Source of the DNA: GCA-2733415 sp965178635
Lineage (GTDB): Bacteria; Bacteroidota; Bacteroidia; Flavobacteriales; Flavobacteriaceae
NCBI GenBank assembly: GCA_965178635.1
Contig: CBCXVT010000030.1
Coordinates: 248,001-312,000, forward strand
Direction: 5' to 3'
DNA: 64,000 bases
Shown here piece by piece: positions 36,201-44,017 of the stretch (position 1 is its first letter; every line of letters starts with the position of its first letter). The position numbers were made by a program, and so were the translations under genes. The notes beneath the pieces are model-generated. The model was not told where the DNA came from. It saw nothing but the letters and a program-made list of their open reading frames with translations, and ran no database searches.

Positions 36201-37521
36201 TCGTACTGCTGAAGTAAAATTAGTAGATAAAAATACTGGTATTGTATTAGCAACAAATAACATCCCTTACGGAGCGTATATTTATGTAGCTGATAAACAA
36301 GCTGTAAAGAAAGACGAAGTTATTTGTCAGTGGGATCCATTTAACGGTGGAATCGTTTCTGAATTCTCAGGAAAAATCAAGTTCGAAAACATTGAGCAAG
36401 GTGTTACTTACCAAGTTGAAGTTGATGAACAAACTGGTTACCAAGAGAAAGTAATTTCTGAATCAAGAAATAAGAAAATCATTCCTACCTTAATTATTTT
36501 AGGAAAAGGTGATGAAGTGTTACGTTCTTACAACTTACCAGTTGGAGCACACTTGATGATTGATGATGGTGATAAAATTCAAGCTGGTAAAACATTAGTT
36601 AAAATTCCACGTAAATCATCTAAAGCAGGAGATATTACAGGAGGTTTACCTCGTATTACTGAATTGTTTGAAGCACGTAACCCATCTAACCCAGCGGTTG
36701 TTTCTGAAATTGATGGAGTTGTATCATTCGGAAAAATCAAGCGTGGTAACCGTGAGATTATCGTTGAGTCTAAATTAGGAGAGGTTAAGAAATACTTAGT
36801 TAAGTTAGCTAACCAAATCTTAGTTCAGGAAAATGATTTTGTAAAAGCTGGTATGGCTTTATCTGATGGATCAATTACACCGAAAGATATTTTAGCAATA
36901 AAAGGACCTTCAGCTGTACAACAATACTTAGTAAACGAAGTACAAGAAGTATACCGTTTACAAGGAGTAAAAATTAACGACAAGCACTTTGAGGTTGTTG
37001 TTAGACAAATGATGCGTAAGGTTCAAATCAATGACTCTGGAGATACTATTTTCTTAGAGAACCAATTGATTCATAAATCTGATTTCATCAGAGAGAACGA
37101 CGCTATCTACGGTATGAAAGTTGTAGAAGAAGCAGGAGATTCTGAAGAATTGAAAGCAGGACAAATTGTTACTGCAAGACAATTAAGAGATGAAAACTCT
37201 AACTTAAGAAGAAATGACAAAGCTTTAGTAGTAGCTAGAGAAGCAGTGCCAGCAACAGCAACGCCAATCTTACAAGGTATTACAAGAGCATCACTTCAAA
37301 CGAAGTCGTTCATTTCTGCTGCATCATTCCAGGAAACTACTAAAGTATTAAATGAAGCTGCAGTAGCAGGTAAGATTGATACCTTAGAAGGATTGAAAGA
37401 AAATGTAATTGTTGGACATAGAATTCCTGCCGGAACAGGTATGAGAAACTACGAAAAAATTATCGTAGGATCTAAGGAAGAATATGAACAAATGACAAAC
37501 GTTGAAGAAAACCTTAGTTAA
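33226..37521 (+). CDS. rpoC: DNA-directed RNA polymerase subunit beta'
   Basis: 1431 residues from ATG 33226 (MARKQDKNTQKRFNKISIGL); a TTG at 33214 is in frame but lies outside the usual protein. The zinc finger CACGKYKRIRYRGIVCDRCG lies near residue 67, the catalytic NADFDGDQM near 480, and a second cysteine set (CEATKGICAKCYG) near 905. It lies 58 nt after rpoB. Confidence 0.98.
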   Translation: MARKQDKNTQKRFNKISIGLASPESILAESKGEVLKPETINYRTHKPERDGLFCERIFGPVKDYECACGKYKRIRYRGIVCDRCGVEVTEKKVRRDRIGHINLVVPVAHIWYFRSLPNKIGYLLGLPSKKLDMIIYYERYVVIQAGIAKNAEGEELKKMDFLTEEEYLNIAEELPQDNQYLDDSDPNKFIAKMGAECLIELLRRINLDELSYELRHKANNETSKQRKTEALKRLQVVESLRDANKNRENLPEWMIMKVVPIIPPELRPLVPLDGGRFATSDLNDLYRRVIIRNNRLKRLVEIKAPEVILRNEKRMLQESVDSLFDNTRKSSAVKTESNRPLKSLSDSLKGKQGRFRQNLLGKRVDYSARSVIVVGPTLRLYECGLPKNMAAELYKPFVVRKLIERGIVKTVKSAKKIIDRKEPVVWDILENVIKGHPVLLNRAPTLHRLGIQAFQPKLIEGKAIQLHPLVCTAFNADFDGDQMAVHLPLGPEAILEAQMLMLASHNILNPANGQPVTVPSQDMVLGLYYMTKLRKSTPELEVKGEGLTFYSPEEVTIAYNEKRANINASIKVRTKDLNENGELVYKIIDTTVGRVLFNEVVPEAAGYINEVLTKKALRDIIHGILKKTSVPETADFLDRIKDMGYGFAFKGGLSFSLGDIIIPEEKTKMVADANAQVDGIMGNYNMGLITNNERYNQVIDIWTSTNAALTELSMKNISEDQQGFNSVYMMLDSGARGSKEQIRQLTGMRGLMAKPKKSADGSGAIIENPILSNFKEGLSILEYFISTHGARKGLADTALKTADAGYLTRRLVDVSQDVIVNSVDCGTLRGLDVTALKKNEEIVEPLGDRILGRIALHDVINPATGEVIVENGNQITEALVDVINEAPIDHVAVRSALTCEATKGICAKCYGRNLATGKMVQRGEAVGVVAAQSIGEPGTQLTLRTFHLGGTAGNISEENSLKAKFDGVAEIEELRTVKGEDNEGNVVDIVISRTAEVKLVDKNTGIVLATNNIPYGAYIYVADKQAVKKDEVICQWDPFNGGIVSEFSGKIKFENIEQGVTYQVEVDEQTGYQEKVISESRNKKIIPTLIILGKGDEVLRSYNLPVGAHLMIDDGDKIQAGKTLVKIPRKSSKAGDITGGLPRITELFEARNPSNPAVVSEIDGVVSFGKIKRGNREIIVESKLGEVKKYLVKLANQILVQENDFVKAGMALSDGSITPKDILAIKGPSAVQQYLVNEVQEVYRLQGVKINDKHFEVVVRQMMRKVQINDSGDTIFLENQLIHKSDFIRENDAIYGMKVVEEAGDSEELKAGQIVTARQLRDENSNLRRNDKALVVAREAVPATATPILQGITRASLQTKSFISAASFQETTKVLNEAAVAGKIDTLEGLKENVIVGHRIPAGTGMRNYEKIIVGSKEEYEQMTNVEENLS

Positions 37522-37523
37522 TA

Positions 37524-37838
37524 ATGGCTGATAATAACAATCAAAAAGGACAGCAAATAAATATAGAATTAGATGCTGATGTAGCGCAAGGGATTTATTC
37601 CAATTTAGCGATCATTAACCACTCTGCTTCTGAGTTTGTTGTAGATTTTGTAAGCATCATGCCAGGTGTGCCAAAGAGTAAAGTGAAGTCAAGAATTATA
37701 TTGACACCACAACATGCAAAACGATTATTAAAAGCTTTAGCTGATAATGTCAATCGATTTGAAAGTGCTCATGGTGAAATTAAAGATTTCGAACAACCAC
37801 CAATCCCAATGAATTTTGGGCCAACTGGTGAAGCATAA
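37524..37838 (+). CDS. DUF3467 family protein
   Basis: 104 residues. The family core is INIELDADVAQGIYSNLAII, FVVDFVSIMPGVPKSKVKSR and RIILTPQHAKRLLKAL. It starts 2 nt after rpoC, a linkage common in Bacteroidota, so it may act with RNA polymerase or simply share its transcript. Function unknown. A strong terminator follows. Confidence 0.88.
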   Translation: MADNNNQKGQQINIELDADVAQGIYSNLAIINHSASEFVVDFVSIMPGVPKSKVKSRIILTPQHAKRLLKALADNVNRFESAHGEIKDFEQPPIPMNFGPTGEA

Positions 37839-37840
37839 TA

Positions 37841-37875
37841 AAAAAACCCGCAAATTATATTTGCGGGTTTTTTTT
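37841..37875 (+). terminator. Terminator of the rpoBC operon
   Basis: AAAAAACCCGCAAA (37841-37854) and TTTGCGGGTTTTTT (from 37860) form a stem with a 5 nt loop, followed by T to 37875. Confidence 0.92.
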
Positions 37876-37893
37876 GTCAAATATGTTAATTAA

Positions 37894-37925
37894 AAAAGGG
37901 CTACATTTATAAATGTAGCCCTTTT
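37894..37925 (-). terminator. Terminator of prfC
   Basis: AAAAGGGCTACATTTA and TAAATGTAGCCCTTTT form a perfect 32 bp palindrome. It lies 21 nt beyond the prfC stop on the minus strand and is followed there by TTAATTAAC. Confidence 0.8.
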
Positions 37926-37945
37926 AACTAATATGATTTTATCTT

Positions 37946-39532
37946 TTAAAACTCACTTGTGAAATGTAGTTTTACAGATGGATATTTTTGTTGTGTCATT
38001 TGTAAAGAGAACATTGAATCTGCTAAAAACACTAATTGACCACTTTTATCTTTCGCAAGAAATTTTTGCTTCACACGTTTAAACTCTTTGTACTCATCAT
38101 TACTTGCATCTTCTGGCTCTACCCAACATGCTTTATGCACATTTAAATTTTCATAAGTACATTTAGCACCGTATTCATGTTCTAAACGGTATTGAATAAC
38201 TTCATATTGCAATGCACCAACAGTACCGATTACTTTACGTCCGTTCATTTCTAAAGTAAATAACTGAGCAACTCCTTCATCCATTAATTGGTCAATACCT
38301 TTGTATAATTGTTTAGATTTTAAAGGATCAGCATTGTTTATGTATCTAAAGTGTTCAGGAGAAAAACTCGGAACCCCTTTGTAATTCATTATTTCCCCTT
38401 CAGTTAATGTATCACCAATTTTAAAGTTTCCAGTATCGTGAACTCCAACAATATCACCTGGGTATGAAATGTCTACAATTTCTTTTTTATCAGCAAAAAA
38501 GGCATTAGGGCTAGAGAATTTTACTTTTTTACTATTTCTTACATGTAAATACTGAGTATTACGTTTAAACATACCTGAGACGATTTTAATAAATGCCAGA
38601 CGATCCCTGTGTTTAGGATCCATGTTGGCATGAATTTTAAATACGAATCCGGTAAATTTATTTTCGTCAGGTTTTACCTCTCTTGTATCAGATGTTTTAG
38701 GTCTTGGATCTGGAGCAATGTCAACAAAACAATCTAATAGTTCTCTTACTCCAAAGTTATTTAATGCGGAACCAAAAAAGACTGGCTGTAAGTCTCCATT
38801 TAAATATTCTTCTTGATTAAATTTTGGATAGACTTCATGAACCAACTCTAATTCTTCACGTAAAGTTTCAGCAGCTGTTTCTCCAATGTGACTTTCTAAG
38901 TCTGGATGATTGACATCTTCAAACGAAATTGTATCTGTAATATGTTGTTTACTCTCTTCAGAGAATAAGTTAATGTTCTTTTCCCAAAGATTATAAATTC
39001 CTTTAAAGCTATATCCCATTCCAATAGGGAAACTTAATGGTGTTACGCGCAAACCTAATTTTTGTTCTACTTCATCTAAAAGATCAAAAGCATCTTTACC
39101 TTCTCTATCCATTTTGTTGATGAAAACAATCATAGGAATATTACGCATTCTACAAACTTCAACAAGCTTTTCAGTTTGTTCTTCAACTCCTTTTGCCACA
39201 TCTATAACAACTATAACACTATCTACAGCGGTTAAAGTTCTAAAGGTGTCTTCGGCAAAATCCTTGTGACCAGGAGTGTCTAAAATGTTTATTTTCTTAT
39301 CTCTATAAATAAATGCTAAAACTGAAGTTGCTACAGAAATTCCACGTTGACGTTCAATTTCCATAAAATCTGAAGTAGCTCCTTTTTTAACTTTATTAGA
39401 TTTTACAGCACCAGCTTCTTGAATAGCTCCACCAAAAAGAAGGAGTTTTTCTGTCAATGTTGTTTTACCAGCATCTGGATGGGATATAATACCAAAGGTT
39501 CTTCTTTTTGAAATTTCGTCTTGTAAACTCAT
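37946..39532 (-). CDS. prfC: Peptide chain release factor 3
   Basis: 528 residues. The translation GTPase domain has SHPDAGKTTL at 17-26, DTPGHKDF and NKMDREG; later domains contain FKIHANMDPKHRDRLAF, typical of RF3. It recycles RF1/RF2. The start is ATG 39532 (MSLQDEISKRRTFG). The frame extends to a TTG at 39559, but a -7 promoter box covers that position. Confidence 0.95.
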   Translation of the reverse strand: MSLQDEISKRRTFGIISHPDAGKTTLTEKLLLFGGAIQEAGAVKSNKVKKGATSDFMEIERQRGISVATSVLAFIYRDKKINILDTPGHKDFAEDTFRTLTAVDSVIVVIDVAKGVEEQTEKLVEVCRMRNIPMIVFINKMDREGKDAFDLLDEVEQKLGLRVTPLSFPIGMGYSFKGIYNLWEKNINLFSEESKQHITDTISFEDVNHPDLESHIGETAAETLREELELVHEVYPKFNQEEYLNGDLQPVFFGSALNNFGVRELLDCFVDIAPDPRPKTSDTREVKPDENKFTGFVFKIHANMDPKHRDRLAFIKIVSGMFKRNTQYLHVRNSKKVKFSSPNAFFADKKEIVDISYPGDIVGVHDTGNFKIGDTLTEGEIMNYKGVPSFSPEHFRYINNADPLKSKQLYKGIDQLMDEGVAQLFTLEMNGRKVIGTVGALQYEVIQYRLEHEYGAKCTYENLNVHKACWVEPEDASNDEYKEFKRVKQKFLAKDKSGQLVFLADSMFSLQMTQQKYPSVKLHFTSEF

Positions 39533-39556
39533 TTGTAGCAGTATGTTTTGCGTGTG

Positions 39557-39564
39557 CAAATGTA
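39557..39564 (-). promoter_or_regulatory. -7 promoter element of prfC
   Basis: On the minus strand TACATTTG matches TAnnTTTG, ending 24 nt before the prfC ATG. It excludes the upstream TTG as a start. Confidence 0.6.
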
Positions 39565-39645
39565 ATTATTTCAGTGCGTTTGTTTCAGTATTTATAAAAG
39601 TTTATTTTTATTGATGTGATAAAATCGAAATGCTAATATTTTTCA

Positions 39646-39653
39646 TATTTTTG
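39646..39653 (+). promoter_or_regulatory. -7 promoter element of idi
   Basis: TATTTTTG matches TAnnTTTG and ends only 5 nt before the idi ATG, so the transcript would be leaderless or nearly so. No -33 TTG is evident. Confidence 0.5.
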
Positions 39654-39658
39654 TCAAT

Positions 39659-40180
39659 ATGGCGGAAGAACAAGTAATTTTAGTTGATGAAAACGATGTG
39701 CAAATTGGGTTAATGCCTAAAATGGAAGCTCATGAAAAGGCTTTGTTGCATCGTGCATTTTCAGTATTTGTATTTAATGACAAAAATGAGTTAATGTTGC
39801 AACAACGCGCTTTGGATAAATACCACTCTCCAGGATTGTGGACAAATACTTGTTGTAGTCATCAACGTGATGGTGAAAGTAACTTAGCAGCAGGAAAACG
39901 TCGGTTGTTTGAAGAAATGGGCTTTGTGACTGAACTAAAAGAAACAACATCATTTATATATAAAGCACCATTTGATAATGGATTAACTGAACATGAGTTA
40001 GATCATATTTTAGTTGGTACATATAAAGGAACTCCAAAGCCTAATAAAGATGAAGTTGGTGGATGGAAATGGATGGCCATAGATGCGGTAAAACTTGATG
40101 TGGTTGAACGTCCAGAATTATATACTGAATGGTTTAAAATTATTTTCGATAAGTTTTATAACTTTTTAAATCAAGAGTAA
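39659..40180 (+). CDS. idi: Isopentenyl-diphosphate delta-isomerase, type 1
   Basis: 173 residues with a Nudix fold. TNTCCSHQRDGES holds the active-site cysteine, LAAGKRRLFEEMGF is the Nudix-like box, and ELDHILVG and WKWM follow. It interconverts IPP and DMAPP for isoprenoids. Its stop overlaps the next ATG by one base (TAATG), so translation is coupled. Confidence 0.95.
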   Translation: MAEEQVILVDENDVQIGLMPKMEAHEKALLHRAFSVFVFNDKNELMLQQRALDKYHSPGLWTNTCCSHQRDGESNLAAGKRRLFEEMGFVTELKETTSFIYKAPFDNGLTEHELDHILVGTYKGTPKPNKDEVGGWKWMAIDAVKLDVVERPELYTEWFKIIFDKFYNFLNQE

Positions 40181-40587
40181 TGGCTGTAACTGTAAGTAGA
40201 AAAGCACACTTTAATGCGGCTCACAGGTTGCATAATAATAAATGGTCTGATGCTAAAAACAAAGAGGTTTTTGGGTTGTGTAATAATCCAAATTATCATG
40301 GACATAACTATGAACTTATTGTAAGTTTAACTGGAGAAATCGATTCAGAAACTGGTTATGTTTATGACATGAAACTTTTAAAAGACCTAATTTATGATAA
40401 GATTGAAAAAAATCTGGATCATAAAAATTTGAATTTGGACGTGCCTTATTTCAAAGAAATTAACCCGACAGCTGAAAATATAGTCATTTATATATGGGAT
40501 ATATTAAGACATGAATTTCCAAAACATTTAAAATTAGAAGTTACTTTGTATGAAACTCCAAGAAACTTCGTAACCTACACAGCATAA
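40180..40587 (+). CDS. 6-pyruvoyl-tetrahydropterin synthase / QueD family protein
   Basis: 135 residues. Zinc ligands are the His of FNAAHRL and the two of YHGHNY; LDHKNLN and LYETPRN supply further conserved active-site residues. The Cys motif reads CNNPNYHGH, with five residues between Cys and HGH, like eukaryotic PTPS. QueD enzymes usually show a three-residue spacing. It may therefore make a biopterin-type product, or still serve as QueD with queE (8163). The family is firm; the product is open. Confidence 0.87.
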   Translation: MAVTVSRKAHFNAAHRLHNNKWSDAKNKEVFGLCNNPNYHGHNYELIVSLTGEIDSETGYVYDMKLLKDLIYDKIEKNLDHKNLNLDVPYFKEINPTAENIVIYIWDILRHEFPKHLKLEVTLYETPRNFVTYTA

Positions 40588-40590
40588 TCT

Positions 40591-41559
40591 ATGGTCAACT
40601 GGTATCCAATAAAATTCGCGCCAATTCTTAAAGAAAAAATATGGGGAGGTACAAAACTAAATACTGTTTTAGGGAAGGATTCTCTACAAGAAGATATAGG
40701 TGAAAGCTGGGAAATATCTTCTGTTAAAAATAACGAGTCTATTGTTGTAAATGGTGAGTTTAATGGTAAAACATTAAAAGAATTAATAAAAAAGTATAAA
40801 GAAGAGTTGGTGGGTAATGCTGTTTATAAAACCTTTAAAAATAATTTCCCTCTTCTTATTAAGTTTATTGATGCCAAAACAGATTTATCAGTACAGTTAC
40901 ACCCTAATGATATTTTAGCTAGAAAACGTCACAATTCTTATGGTAAAACTGAGATGTGGTACATCATGCAAGCAGAAGAGTCATCGCGATTGATTCTTGG
41001 GTTTAATAACGGTATTACACCCTCAGATTACCAAAAACACTTAAAAGAGAAAACATTACCTAGTATTTTAAATGAGGTGAAAGTTAATGAAGGGGATACA
41101 TTTTTTATTCCTACAGGTACCATTCACGCAATAGGTAAAGGAGTAATGTTGGCAGAGATTCAACAAACTTCAGATATTACTTATCGAGTATATGATTGGG
41201 ATAGGAAACAAGCTGATGGAAAATCAAGAACCTTACATAAACGCGAGGCTTTAGAAGCTATCAATTTCGGTTTTAAAGGAGAAAAAATGGTGTATGATAA
41301 AGTAGAAAACAAATCTAACCCATTAGTCTCTTGCAATTACTTTACTACAAACTATTTACATATTACATCAAGTCAGGAAATTAATAACAAGGATAAGGAT
41401 TCATTTGTAATTTATATGTGTATTGAAGGAGGTGCAACCTTAAATGGTTATGAATTTGAAGAGACAATTAAATTTGGAGAAACCATTTTAATTCCTGCTT
41501 CATTAAAGCAATTTGATATAATTACAGAAAATGTAAAACTTTTAGAAGTTTTTATATAA
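40591..41559 (+). CDS. manA: Mannose-6-phosphate isomerase, class I
   Basis: 322 residues of cupin-type type I PMI. KIWGGTKL lies near residue 14, the zinc-binding VQLHPND near 104, and IPTGTIHAIGKGVMLAEIQQ near 175. It converts mannose 6-phosphate to fructose 6-phosphate. It lies 3 nt after the PTPS-family gene, so idi, PTPS and manA form one transcription unit. Confidence 0.92.
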   Translation: MVNWYPIKFAPILKEKIWGGTKLNTVLGKDSLQEDIGESWEISSVKNNESIVVNGEFNGKTLKELIKKYKEELVGNAVYKTFKNNFPLLIKFIDAKTDLSVQLHPNDILARKRHNSYGKTEMWYIMQAEESSRLILGFNNGITPSDYQKHLKEKTLPSILNEVKVNEGDTFFIPTGTIHAIGKGVMLAEIQQTSDITYRVYDWDRKQADGKSRTLHKREALEAINFGFKGEKMVYDKVENKSNPLVSCNYFTTNYLHITSSQEINNKDKDSFVIYMCIEGGATLNGYEFEETIKFGETILIPASLKQFDIITENVKLLEVFI

Positions 41560-41577
41560 CCCTAACAGGTTAATGAT

Positions 41578-41585
41578 TACTTTTG
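41578..41585 (+). promoter_or_regulatory. -7 promoter element of the 41608 gene
   Basis: TACTTTTG matches TAnnTTTG, 22 nt before the ATG. The following GCAGC is common at Bacteroidota start sites. Confidence 0.55.
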
Positions 41586-41607
41586 CAGCAGCTTAAAAAA
41601 TAGAATT

Positions 41608-41874
41608 ATGGCAAGTATTAAGAATTTAAAGAAAGATGTAAACTTCGTTTTTGGAGATATTATAGAAGTAGTTTACGTTTGGCAATTAGCAAATCCAGAA
41701 AAAGATGCAACGTCTTCTGAAGCAATTATTGATGAAGCAATTGTTGCTTTTGATGAAGTAATGGAGCAAATTAACGCCAAAGGTGTTGATAATAAGAAAG
41801 TTCACTTTTCAAACTTAAAGAAGTCAATAGAAACAAAGGGTCGCGCTTTGATTGACAAAATAAATAAGTTGTAA
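41608..41874 (+). CDS. Small conserved hypothetical protein
   Basis: 88 residues, helical, with no signal peptide or membrane segment (NLKKDVNFVFGDIIEVVYVW, FSNLKKSIETKGRALIDKIN). I recall similar short proteins in Flavobacteriaceae but no function. It has its own -7 box and lies between manA and tRNA-Thr. Confidence 0.75.
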   Translation: MASIKNLKKDVNFVFGDIIEVVYVWQLANPEKDATSSEAIIDEAIVAFDEVMEQINAKGVDNKKVHFSNLKKSIETKGRALIDKINKL

Positions 41875-41891
41875 AAAAAACTTAAAAGTGT

Positions 41892-41921
41892 TTGCAAATA
41901 TGAAAATCAAAGTTATATTTG
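41892..41921 (+). promoter_or_regulatory. Promoter of the second tRNA-Thr
   Basis: The -33 TTG at 41892-41894 and -7 TATATTTG at 41914-41921 are 19 nt apart, a near-ideal Bacteroidota promoter. The tRNA begins 10 nt later. Confidence 0.75.
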
Positions 41922-41931
41922 CACTCGCAAT

Positions 41932-42005
41932 GCCGATGTAGCTCAGCTGGCTAGAGCAGCTGATTTGTAATCAGCAGGTCGGAGGTTCGAGTCCTCTCAT
42001 CGGCT
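41932..42005 (+). tRNA. tRNA-Thr (anticodon TGT), second identical copy
   Basis: Sequence identical over 74 nt to the tRNA at 24363-24436. It is a single-gene unit with its own promoter and terminator. Confidence 0.97.
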
Positions 42006-42006
42006 C

Positions 42007-42041
42007 AAAAAACACTAATCTTATGATTGGTGTTTTTTTTT
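42007..42041 (+). terminator. Terminator of the second tRNA-Thr
   Basis: AAAAAACACTAATC (42007-42020) pairs with GATTGGTGTTTTTT (from 42025) through one G-T wobble. The loop is TTAT, and T continues to 42041. Confidence 0.82.
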
Positions 42042-42118
42042 GCTTTTTACGAAAAAAAATAGGTTTGCAATTTTAAATTGGAACCCTTAAATTTGAATCT
42101 TAATTAAAAGGTTGACTT

Positions 42119-42445
42119 ATGGCAGATTTAAACGTGAATGAATGGAAAGAGTTTGTAGCGAAGGACGAAAACGCAATAATCTTAGATGTTAGGACTTTTG
42201 ATGAGTTTTCTGAAGGGGCAATACCTAATGCGATAAATATTGATGTGAAACAACCACAGTTGTTTCTTGATAGAATTAATCTATTAGACAAAACACAGAG
42301 TTTTTATGTGTATTGCCAATCTGGTGCAAGAAGTGCTGAAGCATGTGCCGTATTGAGCTTGATGTGTGAAGTAAAATCAGCATATAGTTTAGTTGGTGGT
42401 TTTTCTGAATGGGATGGTAAAGTAGTATCTGAAATAAATTGTTAG
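42119..42445 (+). CDS. Cytoplasmic rhodanese-domain protein
   Basis: 108 residues, a single rhodanese domain: ILDVRTFDEFSEGAIPNAIN, then the active-site loop VYCQSGARS with C66. No signal peptide. It could transfer or handle sulfane sulfur. Its stop is one base before the next rhodanese gene. Confidence 0.9.
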   Translation: MADLNVNEWKEFVAKDENAIILDVRTFDEFSEGAIPNAINIDVKQPQLFLDRINLLDKTQSFYVYCQSGARSAEACAVLSLMCEVKSAYSLVGGFSEWDGKVVSEINC

Positions 42446-42446
42446 T

Positions 42447-42809
42447 ATGAAAAGTTGTGTTTTTGCATTTGTATGTCTGTTGTTATCTTGTGTTCAAGAA
42501 ACGAATCCTAAAATAACAGTTTTAGACCCAGTTACTTTTGAGAAGAAAATTTCAGAAGAGAATGTTCAATTAGTAGATGTCAGAACTCCAGATGAGTGGG
42601 AGGGTGGTGTTATTAGAAATGCTAAGTTAATTAACTATTTTGATGACGATTTTAAAGAGCAACTAAGTAAACTTGATAAAAAAAAACCTATAGCTGTGTA
42701 TTGTAAAAGCGGCGGCAGAAGTGGGAAAACAACACAGATGCTTTCAGAACTTGGATTTAAAGAGATATATGATTTAAAAGGAGGGTATTCAAATTGGAAT
42801 AAAAACTAA
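42447..42809 (+). CDS. Lipoprotein rhodanese-domain protein
   Basis: 120 residues. A lipobox LLSC with Cys15 ends the signal peptide, so the domain should be in the periplasm or outer membrane. The rhodanese motifs are LVDVRTPDEWEGG and VYCKSGGRSGK with C86. It forms a tandem pair with the cytoplasmic rhodanese 1 nt upstream. Confidence 0.9.
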   Translation: MKSCVFAFVCLLLSCVQETNPKITVLDPVTFEKKISEENVQLVDVRTPDEWEGGVIRNAKLINYFDDDFKEQLSKLDKKKPIAVYCKSGGRSGKTTQMLSELGFKEIYDLKGGYSNWNKN

Positions 42810-42836
42810 AAAAGGCAGCTATAAGCTGCCTTTTTT
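42808..42836 (+). terminator. Terminator after the rhodanese pair
   Basis: A-rich GGCAGCT (left arm 42808-42820) and AGCTGCC plus T run (42824-42836) form a stem with a 3 nt ATA loop. The run TTTTTT follows. Confidence 0.88.
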
Positions 42837-42855
42837 AATATATCAATAAATCTTC

Positions 42856-43392
42856 TTAAAAGAAATTAGCAATCTCTTTAAAAGTGTCTTTATTTGGTTT
42901 TGATTTTTTAACTACTTCTATTAAATCTAATACTTGTGACGGATTCATATCATTCCCGATTACTCTAACAATACCAAAACCTTGCGTATTATCAGCTCCA
43001 AAAATGATAACTTCATCAATAGCGTCATCATTTCCTAAATACTTCACTACAGCACCTTGATTTTTTCCACCATACTTAATCAATGTTTTGTAAGTATCAT
43101 TATTAAGAATCTGTGCTACTTTTTCTTTTTCAGTCTGATAAATAGTAACATTATCTTCAGTCTTTTTAAAGCCTAAAAAATTTAATTTCTCTATTGATTT
43201 ATAGGCCTTTTGTTGCTTTTCAGAAAGAGAATCTACTTTGATGTTTAAAATACTAGTTGGAATATCTACCACCATGAAATTTTGATTTTCTTGATTTTCT
43301 ACATAATATTTTTGTAGAGATGGTTTGTTGTTACAACTAAATAATAGAAGAGCAACTATGCAAATAGATAGAATTGATTTGATTGATTTCAT
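42856..43392 (-). CDS. DUF4252 lipoprotein (first of two)
   Basis: 178 residues. The signal peptide ends in a lipobox (LLFSCNN). The rest fits DUF4252, proteins seen downstream of ECF sigma factors in Bacteroidota (NNDTYKTLIKYGGKN, EVIIFGADNTQGFGIVRVIG). Function unknown. It is the last gene of the sigma-factor cluster. Confidence 0.8.
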   Translation of the reverse strand: MKSIKSILSICIVALLLFSCNNKPSLQKYYVENQENQNFMVVDIPTSILNIKVDSLSEKQQKAYKSIEKLNFLGFKKTEDNVTIYQTEKEKVAQILNNDTYKTLIKYGGKNQGAVVKYLGNDDAIDEVIIFGADNTQGFGIVRVIGNDMNPSQVLDLIEVVKKSKPNKDTFKEIANFF

Positions 43393-43413
43393 TTTGATTG
43401 ATGTTTATGATTA

Positions 43414-43442
43414 ACGCTCTATCTATACTGCAGATAGAGCGT
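43414..43442 (-). other. Hairpin between the two DUF4252 genes
   Basis: ACGCTCTATCT (43414-43424) and AGATAGAGCGT (43432-43442) form a perfect 11 bp stem with a 7 nt loop. No T run follows on the minus strand, so mRNA processing or 3'-end protection is more likely than termination. Confidence 0.6.
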
Positions 43443-43453
43443 ATAATATTGAC

Positions 43454-43993
43454 TTATTTCTTTTTTACTTTCTTTAAATGTTCCCCACCAGGAATATTCA
43501 TTTCCTTAGTTAGTTTAGACACTTTATTCAAGTCGAAATCTCCAGTTAAGGTTAATAAAACCGTTTCTGCCTTTTTGCCTTCTAATTCCAGTTCTGCCCC
43601 TTGAACAAACATTAATAATTCGCTAACTCGGTTTGGGTTGCTTCCTTCTTTCATAAAGAATTTCACATTGTTATCACCATCTTTAATACGCATCAACTCT
43701 TGTAAATTCGACTTTTTAAGGTATTGATTAAGCATACTTTTCATTTTAGTGGTAGATGTACCTTCTTTAGAAACAAATACTTTTAAACTAGTGATATCTT
43801 TAATTAAATCAAGATACTCTTGTGCTTCAGGATCGTCAGTGCTAACATCAATTTTGCTCATTAAATTGAACATATTTGCGTTTACGATTACTGATGTGAT
43901 ATCATCTTGATCTTCTAAAGAGTCAAAATAGCTTTGTGCTTGTGATATCATTGGCAAAATTGCCATTGCTATAATTAAGATTACTTTTTTCAT
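43454..43993 (-). CDS. DUF4252 exported protein (second of two)
   Basis: 179 residues with a signal peptide (MKKVILIIAMAILPMISQAQ) and the DUF4252 core (VIVNANMFNLMSKI, MLNQYLKKSNLQELMRIKDG). It has no lipobox, unlike its neighbour. It lies 24 nt after the membrane-protein gene of the cluster. Function unknown. Confidence 0.82.
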   Translation of the reverse strand: MKKVILIIAMAILPMISQAQSYFDSLEDQDDITSVIVNANMFNLMSKIDVSTDDPEAQEYLDLIKDITSLKVFVSKEGTSTTKMKSMLNQYLKKSNLQELMRIKDGDNNVKFFMKEGSNPNRVSELLMFVQGAELELEGKKAETVLLTLTGDFDLNKVSKLTKEMNIPGGEHLKKVKKK

Positions 43994-44017
43994 TGTTTTA
44001 ATTTTTATTGATTGTGA

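Noticed and set aside
35985..36263. Antisense frames within rpoC (also 36023-36256)
   Set aside because: Composition follows rpoC codon bias; no promoter or family resemblance.
24363..42005. Identical tRNA-Thr copies as att sites of a 17.6 kb element
   Set aside because: The interval holds the universally conserved tuf-rpoBC block, each copy is a full tRNA gene with its own promoter, so this is ordinary gene duplication.
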